DNA from: Thraustochytrium sp. TN22
Taxonomy: Eukaryota; Sar; Bigyra; Thraustochytrida; Thraustochytriidae
Length of the DNA: 64,000 bases
Assembly: GCA_013306675.1 (NCBI GenBank)
Contig: JABLUY010000175.1
Coordinates: forward strand, 1-64,000
Direction: 5' to 3'
The position numbers and the translations under genes were made by a program. The notes under the pieces are model-generated. The model made no database searches, had not been told where the DNA came from, and worked only from the letters and a program-made list of their open reading frames with translations. Every line of letters begins with the position of its first letter. Positions within the stretch are counted from its first letter, which is position 1. Shown here piece by piece: positions 1 to 7,609 of this stretch.

Positions 1-43
1 GGCGGCGGTCGCACGGCGGCAGGCGGCGGCGGCGGCGCGCATC

Positions 44-83
44 GGGCGCGGCGGGGCGCGGCGGGGCGCGGCGGGGCGCGGCG
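44..83. repeat. short GC-rich tandem repeat upstream of the first gene
   Basis: About four head-to-tail copies of a 10-base unit (gcggggcgcg) lie about 80-115 bases before the permease start codon. They are probably part of its GC-rich promoter. I see no TATA box in the 158 bases available. Confidence 0.6.
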
Positions 84-158
84 AGGCGAGCCGGCGGGGG
101 CGAAGCGCTCGGCTTCAGCAGCCCGTCTCGAGGTCGCGCCCGGCGCGGGACCAAGATT

Positions 159-1607
159 ATGGCGGGCAAGAGCGCGAGCATGGACCTGGACGGCACCGAC
201 ATGGAGACGTGGCGCGTCGTGGTGAACTGCGTGGTGGTGTACCTGGCCGGCACGCTGGCGGCGGCCTCGGGCGTGGGCGGCGGCGCGATCTTGACGCCGC
301 TGTACATTTTGCTCTTTGGGCTGCTGTATGAGGCGATCCCGCTGTCCAAGGCGGCCGTGTGCGGGTCGGCGCTGGCATTCTTCATCTTCAACGTGGCCAT
401 GCCGGTGCCGCGCGTCACCAAGCACGCGAACCGTTTCGCGTACGACGTCATCATGGTCATGGAGCCCGCGACGCTGCTAGGCACGGTCTTCGGCGTGCTG
501 GCCTCGCGCATGGTACCGTATTGGCTCATCACCATCGCCATGGCGTCTCTTTTGGGCTACTCGGCCTTCAAGACCTTCCGCAAGGCGCGCAAGCTGTACG
601 CCAAGGAGGACGAGGCCAACAGCAAGGGCCTCGCCATGGAGACCGCGGCGCAGATCGCGCCCTTCGGCGCAAGCGGCGACCAGCGTCCGCTCATTGACCC
701 GACGCCGGCGGAGGCTGCCGCGGCCGCCAAGCTGGAACAGGCGCCCGGCGCCATCCCCCGGACGCAACGCGACTCGTATGGGGTCCACGCGCTTTCCGAC
801 ACGGAGCTGGCTTGGGAAGGCGACTACGAGTTCACGCTGCGCCGCATCGGCTACAGCGCTGACTGGCTCGGCTGGCGCTGCACGGCCTCTGTCGGGGCTT
901 GCTTCCTCGTTGTTCTGCTTGCGGCACTCTTCTCCGACGACGAGGTCATGCCCGCCGCAGTGCGCGTTGAATGCGGCACCTTTGGCTTCTGGCTGCTCGT
1001 GCTGGCCACCTCGGCCATCTGCTGCGTTGTCACCTTCTACAACGTGCGCTTCTTGGTGGCCAACGTGGACAACCTGCGCTATCAGTGCGCGGTTGCCTGG
1101 ACCAAGCGCACGGGCGCGCGCTACGCTGCGCTCTGCCTGGTGGCGGGCTTTGCCAGCGCGCTCTGTGGCATCGGCGGCTCCACCATCAAGGGTCCCATCT
1201 TGCTCGAGATGGGCCTGCACCCCACGCTCTCCAAGGCCACCTCGCAGGCCATGCTGCTCTCCACCGTCTCCTCCTCAACCTTTCAGTTCTTCCTCGCCGG
1301 CTCGCTCCCGCCGTACTACGCGCTCACCTTCTTTGTGCTGGGCGGCCTTTCGGGCCTCACTGGCAAGTTCCTCATCGACAAGTACGTCGAGCACGATGGC
1401 CGCCAGTCCACCATCATCTACCTGCTCGCCTGGTACATTGTCGCCGCCGCGGTTGTCATGACCTCCATCGGCGTCATCATCGTCGTGGGTCAGGTCCGTC
1501 CCACCGTGAACTGGGACCAGCTCGGCTTCCGCGGCATCTGCGACCCGCTGCCGGACGACATGGCCGCTCTGCGCTGGATCACCGGCATTGGTCCGGAGAA
1601 CAAGTGA
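159..1607 (+). CDS. TauE/SafE-family membrane permease (sulfite/organosulfonate-type anion exporter)
   Basis: A 482-residue multi-pass membrane protein. It has the two-fold internal repeat of the TauE/SafE family (PF01925): a first half with GVGGGAI near residues 39-44 in the first helix, and a second half starting with GIGGSTIKGP near residue 335. Each half carries the glycine-rich helix plus the LSKA motif that follows (PLSKAAVCGSA, then TLSKATSQAM). A hydrophilic loop of about 110 residues (roughly 145-250) joins the halves, a common eukaryotic arrangement. Family members export sulfite, sulfoacetate or similar small anions; the substrate here is not readable. The first ATG at 159 gives a short hydrophilic N-terminus directly before helix 1. 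The gene is tail-to-tail with the next gene, 124 bases apart. No intron is needed. Confidence 0.9.
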   Translation: MAGKSASMDLDGTDMETWRVVVNCVVVYLAGTLAAASGVGGGAILTPLYILLFGLLYEAIPLSKAAVCGSALAFFIFNVAMPVPRVTKHANRFAYDVIMVMEPATLLGTVFGVLASRMVPYWLITIAMASLLGYSAFKTFRKARKLYAKEDEANSKGLAMETAAQIAPFGASGDQRPLIDPTPAEAAAAAKLEQAPGAIPRTQRDSYGVHALSDTELAWEGDYEFTLRRIGYSADWLGWRCTASVGACFLVVLLAALFSDDEVMPAAVRVECGTFGFWLLVLATSAICCVVTFYNVRFLVANVDNLRYQCAVAWTKRTGARYAALCLVAGFASALCGIGGSTIKGPILLEMGLHPTLSKATSQAMLLSTVSSSTFQFFLAGSLPPYYALTFFVLGGLSGLTGKFLIDKYVEHDGRQSTIIYLLAWYIVAAAVVMTSIGVIIVVGQVRPTVNWDQLGFRGICDPLPDDMAALRWITGIGPENK

Positions 1608-1731
1608 GCGCCGTCTTTGATCGCAAAACCTTTCACTTTTGCTTGATGCCTTGGAACTAACAAACTAATTAGCCCTGGTAGAGTCCCACATGTGTGTCGG
1701 CATCGACACCACCAAGACAGCTCTCTCCCCT

Positions 1732-4710
1732 TCACGAGCCATCGCAAAGTAGCGCGACAATTTCGTGGAGGCCCTTGCGGCGCGCGATCTCCACCGGAGA
1801 CTCATATTGTAGGTGCGTGCGCCGACCCTTGAGGCCAGCGCGGAGCCGGGGCTCCGCCTCGGCCCCGGCCTCGAGCAAGAGACGAACGCAGGCGGTGTGG
1901 CCATTCACCACGGCCCAGTGCAATGCGGTCCTGGTCCATCGGTCCAGGCAGCGCACAATCTTGAGGCGGCCGGTCTCGTCGGCGGCAAAGTCGCGCTGCA
2001 GCTCCTCCAGGGCGAGCGCCAGCGAATCGGCGTTACCGCCGCGAGCCGCGGCGTGAAGCAGCGTCTGCTGACGACCGTCCCGCACCAAGGTCGGCGCCTT
2101 GACGCCGCGCCCGCGAAGCTCAGTCAAAAGAACGCGAAAACTGGCCGTGCCCCCTGGACCGGGCGCGCTGGCTGCCACATGCGTGGCCTGCACCTGGTCC
2201 TGCGTCGTGGCGAAGATGTTGGCGCCGGCCTCGAGGAGCACGCGAACGACCTCCACGTGGCCCGCCGCGGCGGCCACATGGAGGGGCGATTTACCACGTT
2301 TCTCGCGCGTCACGCCGGCGTCCGGATCTAGGCCCGCCAAGGCCGGGTCGAGCAGGACGCGAACCACGTCGGCCAGGCCGTCGGCCACCGCAACGAAGAG
2401 GGCGTGCTGGGCGCTGGAGCTCGCCTCGTCTTGACCCGCACACTCAGGGGGCTCGGCATTGCTCAGCCTGAGTGCAGCCAGCGACGCGCACTCGGGCGCG
2501 AGCGCGAGCTCGCGCGCGTAGGCGCGCAGGCTGGGCGCCGCAAGCAGGTTGCCGACCGAGAACGCGCCGGCGAACTCGCCGAACGCCTCGTGGGTGACCT
2601 TGTTCTGCGCCTCGCGACCGCCGGCCAGGGCGACGAGCTCGTGCACAACGCGCTGCGCCTCCAGCGAGTCGCCGCCCAGGCTGGCAAAGGAGTCCCAAGG
2701 GCCGACGACCTGCAAATCCACACCGAGCCGTCCGCTCCACAGCCGCGCGATGGCGCTCTCCAGCGGGTCGAGCGCGGCGTGCTGCAGGTCGGTGGAACCT
2801 CCTTCCCCCTCGTCGGCGGCGCTCGGCGCTAGCGCACGCCGTACGGGCACTGCCAGCGAGGCAAGCCCTTGGACGCTACGCTTGCCGTTCGGGCTGCAAA
2901 ACGGCTCGAGAGACCGCAGGGCGGCCACCCGCGTCGGCACCATAATGGCCGGCAGTCGCTGCCGAAGAATCGCCCTCAACGCCTCCTCAACACAGCGCGC
3001 GAGGCTACCCGTGCCAGCTTCGGCGCTCCCCGCGGCCCAGTCGACCAAGCGCGGCTGGTCGCGTGCCGAAGGCGCAAGGACAACCCAGGCAACGAGCATG
3101 TCCACGGCGGACTTCTCCCGTTGGAGGACGACAGCGGCGTCTTGAACCAGATCCGTGAGCGCCCCGAGGTGCGCCTCAATCTCACCGGTCTCAATGCGCA
3201 CACCGCGCAACTTGACCTGATGATCACGGCGTCCGAGCACCTGGACGACCGGTCCCAGACGGGCGCCACACGAGCACGGCCGGAGCAAGCCTCCGGGCTC
3301 GAGCCCCGCCAGCTGCTCCTTTGGCACCCAGCGCACGGCACCCAGATCGCCCGTTCGAAAGCAGCGCACATCAAGGCGCGGATCTGCGAAGAACCGCTCC
3401 GCCGTGAGGTGCTCCCGTTTCAGGTAGCCCTCGGCAACTTGCATGCCGCCGAGCACAAGCTCGCCAGTCATCGATGACGTGTGCTCGCAAGACTCGGCGC
3501 ATTGGCGCTTGGGGGCGCGTGGAGAGCCCGCGTCTTCGCCATTGAGCCAGGCCACGTCCGGCGGCGGCAACACTTCACCGGCCGGTCGTTCGTCTTCCAT
3601 TTCTTGCGAGTTGGCGTCGCGGTCCAGGACAAGTCCGACGAGTACGCCCTCAAGAGCCGCCGCAATGCAGCGCTCGGCACCGGGAAAGTCGAGCGCGCGG
3701 ACATCCGCCACGCACTGGTACACAGTGACCTCCGTGACGCCATATATATTGACCAGGCGCAAGTGCGCGGGCCAAGAGGCGCGCGCCGCGCGCACGAGCG
3801 CCTCAGGCATGGGCTCGCCACCGAGGCTGAGCTCCCGCAAGCTCGGCACCGTCTCATGCAGCTGCGCATCGTCCGCGACCGCTCCGCCGCGCATCTTGAA
3901 GAGCGTGGGCGTCATGCAGACGTGGGTAGCCTCAGCCAAGCGCAGGCAGTCTGCGAGCCGGCCGCCCGTCACGTCGGCGGCGCTGGCGACGCAGACGGTT
4001 GCGCCGGCGCCCAGCGCCGCGAAGGCCTCACCCAAGCTCGGATCAAAGGTGAGCGATGATGCGATGAAGACGCGAGATCCCGGTTGCATGCCGCTCTGCG
4101 TAGCGCGCGCGCGCGCGTAAGCAGCCAGGCTCGCATGCGTCACCACGACGCCCTTGGGCGCGCCCGTTGAGCCGCTCGTGTAGAAGATGTGCGAGATGGC
4201 GTCCTCCGCGACGACGGCCGGCTCGAACTCGGGCGTCGGAGCCCCAAGCTCGTCGAGCGCGGGCAGCGCAAAGACCTGCGGCGGGCCCCTCCCAGGCGGC
4301 AGACGGTCGCGCAACGCGGCCACCAGGGCCTGCACGGCGGTGGGCGCGGCATTTGCGGGCACGACGAGGAGCGCGGCGTCGCACTCCTGCAGCACGGCTG
4401 GCGCGCGCGGGTCGGCGGCGTCCACCGGGCAGAAAGTCGCGCCGGCCGCGATGATGGCCAGCTGGCACAGCACGAGCGCGACGCTGTCCACGCCGGCCAC
4501 CGCCACGACGGAGCCGGCCAGCCCGTGCTCGCCGTCGCTGGCCGCGCGCAGGCGCAGGCGCAGGCGCAGGCACGCCGCGAGTGCGCCCACGCATGCCCAG
4601 AGCTGCCCGAAGGTCAGCTCCCAGGCCGCTCCGCCGACCGCCACGCAGCGCAGCGCGGGTGCCGCGCCGCGCTCGCGCGCCAGGCGCGCCACGCCCGCCG
4701 CCGCGCTCAT
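1732..4710 (-). CDS. adenylation domain-carrier protein-ankyrin repeat protein (NRPS-like, AASDH-like)
   Basis: A 992-residue protein. Residues 20-620 are an AMP-forming adenylation domain: A3 P-loop YTSGSTGAPKG near 177-187, A5 NIYGVTE near 321-327, A7 RTGD near 452, A8 LRGVRIETGEIE near 501, and the catalytic lysine of NGKRS near 610. Next is an acyl/peptidyl carrier domain with GGDSL near 679, whose serine (about 682) should take phosphopantetheine. The last 220 residues are ankyrin repeats (SPLHVAAAAGHVEVVRVLLEAGA and similar). There is no condensation, reductase, thioesterase or PQQ domain. It probably activates an amino or carboxylic acid and holds it as a thioester, with ankyrins recruiting a partner. 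The ATG at 4710 is chosen because domain homology begins just after it; the open frame runs upstream but is low-complexity Arg/Ala. It diverges from the NDC1-like gene. Confidence 0.88.
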   Translation of the reverse strand: MSAAAGVARLARERGAAPALRCVAVGGAAWELTFGQLWACVGALAACLRLRLRLRAASDGEHGLAGSVVAVAGVDSVALVLCQLAIIAAGATFCPVDAADPRAPAVLQECDAALLVVPANAAPTAVQALVAALRDRLPPGRGPPQVFALPALDELGAPTPEFEPAVVAEDAISHIFYTSGSTGAPKGVVVTHASLAAYARARATQSGMQPGSRVFIASSLTFDPSLGEAFAALGAGATVCVASAADVTGGRLADCLRLAEATHVCMTPTLFKMRGGAVADDAQLHETVPSLRELSLGGEPMPEALVRAARASWPAHLRLVNIYGVTEVTVYQCVADVRALDFPGAERCIAAALEGVLVGLVLDRDANSQEMEDERPAGEVLPPPDVAWLNGEDAGSPRAPKRQCAESCEHTSSMTGELVLGGMQVAEGYLKREHLTAERFFADPRLDVRCFRTGDLGAVRWVPKEQLAGLEPGGLLRPCSCGARLGPVVQVLGRRDHQVKLRGVRIETGEIEAHLGALTDLVQDAAVVLQREKSAVDMLVAWVVLAPSARDQPRLVDWAAGSAEAGTGSLARCVEEALRAILRQRLPAIMVPTRVAALRSLEPFCSPNGKRSVQGLASLAVPVRRALAPSAADEGEGGSTDLQHAALDPLESAIARLWSGRLGVDLQVVGPWDSFASLGGDSLEAQRVVHELVALAGGREAQNKVTHEAFGEFAGAFSVGNLLAAPSLRAYARELALAPECASLAALRLSNAEPPECAGQDEASSSAQHALFVAVADGLADVVRVLLDPALAGLDPDAGVTREKRGKSPLHVAAAAGHVEVVRVLLEAGANIFATTQDQVQATHVAASAPGPGGTASFRVLLTELRGRGVKAPTLVRDGRQQTLLHAAARGGNADSLALALEELQRDFAADETGRLKIVRCLDRWTRTALHWAVVNGHTACVRLLLEAGAEAEPRLRAGLKGRRTHLQYESPVEIARRKGLHEIVALLCDGS

Positions 4711-4978
4711 GACTGTTTTGACAGTCTGCTGAGAAGGCTGGCAGAAAGCGTCATGGACGAGCTTTGGTTGGTTGGTTGGTCCGAGTCGAGCAGCTGTCAC
4801 TGCAGCTGAGCCCGTTACTCCGTCGTCGGCATCCAGAAAGATAATCGCGCGCGCGCGGCGGCGCGGGCGGCGTGCCGCGGCGGCCGGGCGCGGGGCGGCG
4901 GCCGCGGCGCTCCGGTCCAGTGCGCTGCGCTGCGCTACGCTGCGCTGCGCTTGGCGGCGCTGCGGCGGGCGCGGCGGC
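4711..4978. promoter_or_regulatory. shared divergent promoter region
   Basis: These 268 bases separate the start codons of the adenylation-ankyrin gene (-) and the NDC1-like gene (+), so both promoters must lie here. Visible features are a short ggtt repeat near 4763-4780 and a run of tgcgc/gctgc units near 4919-4950. I see no clear TATA box. Confidence 0.55.
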
Positions 4979-7126
4979 ATGGGCGAGGGGCTGCCGATGG
5001 TTGGCCAGGACGGCTCGCGGCGGTTGGCGGCGGAGCTGCTCGCGTTCCAGCTGGTGGCGCTGGGCGTGTGGCTGCTGCCGGTCGGGTTCTGGACGCTTTA
5101 CGTGGCGACGGCGCTGCTGTCCGGGTCGTGGGCGCGCTGGCTCACGCGCGGGTCGAGCTTCGCGGTGCTGGCGGTGGACGCCGGCGCGCTCGCAGCCGTG
5201 CAACTGGCGCTCGTGGGCGTGCGCCACCGCTTCACGACGGTGCGGACCGTGGAGTACTCGCGGGTGGTGGGCACGCTGCGCGGAGTGGCGCTGCCAGTGC
5301 TGGCGCACGCGGCGCACACGCTGGGCGGCTATGCGTGCGCGCGACTGCTGAGCCACGCGCTGCGCGCTGGCGGCGCGCGCGGCTTGGACGAGGTCCAAGT
5401 CCTCTGCGGCGCCTGCGCCGGTGCAGTCTTCTCGCTCTCGTACTTTGTCAACAAGCGGACGCGGCTCGTATTCCCGCGCATCCAGCAGAAGCGCTATGTG
5501 CGGCTGCGGAAGGCGATGGGCCGCGTGCTCGTGCGCTCACTGGCCGGCGCCTGCATGGCGGAGGGGCTCTGCCTTGCGGTGCGCCGTCTTCAAATGGAGG
5601 CTGAGTCGCCCTCTGGCGGCTCGTGGCGCGCGCTGGCGAGGGCCACACTGGCCGCCTGGTTCGTGCAGGTGGGACTTGAGGCGGCCGCCGAGCTGTACGT
5701 CATCTTCATGACCGAGGACAAGCGGGTGGGCATGTCGACCCGATTCCCGGTCTCGGCGGCTGAGGAGGGCGAGCTGCTGGCGACGTGCACGGCGCTTTGC
5801 GACGAGGGCTCCTTGGAGGAGGCGCTCCTGAGCTTCCCGCTGCGCGCTGCGAGCTCGCGCGAGGCCGTGATGAGCTTCCGTGCACACGGCGCTGTGGACG
5901 ATGAGCCGGTGCCGACCTCGGCGCTGGTGGAGTTCGCCAAGGCGCACGAGATGCGCACGCACAGCCAAGGCCGCGCCGTGCTGCAGACTGAGGCGCGCGC
6001 CGACCTGCGGCAGTGGTGGGTCGATACGTGCGAGGCCTTGGCCCTGGCCGCCCCGGCCAGCGACGACTGGGAGCACCTGTTGGACCTGCGCCGGCGGCGG
6101 CTCAATGCGGTGATGCAGGCGGTGTACACGGCGGACGCCGCAGAGATTGGCTCTCCCTTTTGGCGGCGCCGTCGGCTGCCGCCGGGCCGCGAGATTGTGC
6201 GCGCGCGTGCCCTTTTGGACCTGGCGGTGCTGTCCGAGGTTGACCCCGACCGCCGGCGCGAGTTATACTACGCGCCGCGCGTCTGCCTGCGCCTCGTGGA
6301 GAACTGTCTGGCCGTCGTAGACGCGCTCACTGTGGCGCTAACGGTGGCCTCGCGCTTTGCGGCGCAGGAGCCCACTGTGCCCACGTCTCAGGGCGGCCAG
6401 CCACTGCGCGACGTCTTCGTGCTGGCGCCTGCGCCCTCCGAGACCAAGGGTCTTGACCCCAAGGTGCAGCGCAGCCTCGCGTGGAAGGCCGAGCTCGCGT
6501 CGCGCCGCCTGCGCCGGCAGCCCTGGCTCTCACTGGACTGGTGGCTGTCGACGCTGCAGGCGCAGTTTCGGGAGCACGATCCGGTTGCGACGCAGTTCGC
6601 CCTGGACCAGAGTGCTGACGCCGGCGTCGACGCCGAGCCAGCGCAGACGCAGCGCGCTGGAGGCGCGGCGCAGCCGGCGCGGTCTGGCTGGGAGGTCCAG
6701 TTCGAGCGCCAGCGTGCGCAACGTGCGCAGTCTTGGCGGGCCGCGCTCACTGCTCAGTTCTGCCGTACGCCGCGTCAGCAAACCGCCTCGCTGCTCGGCG
6801 ATGACCAAAATGTGCGCTCCGCTGTCGTGGCGCTCGGCAACCTGGCGATGCACTCGCGGTCGGAGGACGGCCTCGGCAACCTGGCGCGCGCCGTGCCGGC
6901 CATGCTCGAGAGCTTGTTGGAGTGCGGGCGCGCGCTGGATGCCTATGCAAAGAGCCCTGCATTTCATGGCTCTAGCCCGGCCGTCGCGGGCATGCAAGAG
7001 AACCGTTTGACCAGGGCCCAGGTTGTCGAGCTCCACTTTTGTGTTGATCGCAGCGTCTTTGCCATTCGCAAGGCCTTTCGCGAGCGCCTCCCGGCGGCTC
7101 TGCAAGCGCCGGCCTCGGTGCATTGA
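4979..7126 (+). CDS. NDC1: NDC1-like transmembrane nucleoporin
   Basis: A 715-residue protein with about six transmembrane segments in the first 245 residues (near 20-48, 58-80, 98-125, 138-155, 180-203, 218-243) and a long soluble C-terminal half. This is the layout of the Ndc1/Nup family (PF09531). The C-terminal block SEDGLGNLARAVPAMLESLLECGRAL closely follows the metazoan NDC1 pattern in which an 'EDxxGxxQxxLPAIL..LLxLQxAL' helix precedes the end of the protein. NDC1 anchors the nuclear pore to the pore membrane and takes part in pore or spindle-pole insertion. The ATG at 4979 is preferred because everything upstream in frame is Arg/Ala low complexity. The call rests on topology and the C-terminal motif, so a different six-helix envelope protein is possible. 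Confidence 0.75.
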   Translation: MGEGLPMVGQDGSRRLAAELLAFQLVALGVWLLPVGFWTLYVATALLSGSWARWLTRGSSFAVLAVDAGALAAVQLALVGVRHRFTTVRTVEYSRVVGTLRGVALPVLAHAAHTLGGYACARLLSHALRAGGARGLDEVQVLCGACAGAVFSLSYFVNKRTRLVFPRIQQKRYVRLRKAMGRVLVRSLAGACMAEGLCLAVRRLQMEAESPSGGSWRALARATLAAWFVQVGLEAAAELYVIFMTEDKRVGMSTRFPVSAAEEGELLATCTALCDEGSLEEALLSFPLRAASSREAVMSFRAHGAVDDEPVPTSALVEFAKAHEMRTHSQGRAVLQTEARADLRQWWVDTCEALALAAPASDDWEHLLDLRRRRLNAVMQAVYTADAAEIGSPFWRRRRLPPGREIVRARALLDLAVLSEVDPDRRRELYYAPRVCLRLVENCLAVVDALTVALTVASRFAAQEPTVPTSQGGQPLRDVFVLAPAPSETKGLDPKVQRSLAWKAELASRRLRRQPWLSLDWWLSTLQAQFREHDPVATQFALDQSADAGVDAEPAQTQRAGGAAQPARSGWEVQFERQRAQRAQSWRAALTAQFCRTPRQQTASLLGDDQNVRSAVVALGNLAMHSRSEDGLGNLARAVPAMLESLLECGRALDAYAKSPAFHGSSPAVAGMQENRLTRAQVVELHFCVDRSVFAIRKAFRERLPAALQAPASVH

Positions 7127-7609
7127 TTTGGACTTGACCTCAAGGTGAGTGGTGCGTGGAAGATGAAGGAGGAGGAAGGAGACGAGAGGAGGAGACGTGG
7201 GGTTGAAGGAGAGAGGATGATCAAGCACTTCACAATGCAGCGGGCCTTTTGAGTATGCACCATCTCAGCTGAGCCCTCCTACGAAGTGCGAAATGGAAGA
7301 CGAGTGTTTGAGCGCTTGCGGCGACTCAAGCGTGCCGCCCGCGTATAGAATCTTGTCGACAGCTCACCGGTGTTGCAGCGAGAGAGGGGGAGAGAAAAGA
7401 GGACGGGCTGACTAACTTTGGAACCATCTGGCCGACCAGCTAGCTAGCTAGCTAGTAGCTACACGCATTACACGCATGACTCGTGTGTTTTCTTCTTGAT
7501 GAGAAAGCATCCTTCCGTACCACGTACAATGGCTGGCTGTTTTAATTTTACACACAATTTACCTCCATGTCATTGTCGCCTGGCTGCTGGCTGGATATCT
7601 CTCTCTCGC
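7127..7609. other. convergent intergenic region with a CTAG tract
   Basis: No gene is seen. It holds the 3' ends of the NDC1-like gene and the kelch gene. There is a purine-rich stretch (7150-7215) and a run of gcta units at about 7437-7457. Base composition is more AT-rich than the coding DNA on either side, as expected for 3' flanks. Confidence 0.5.
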
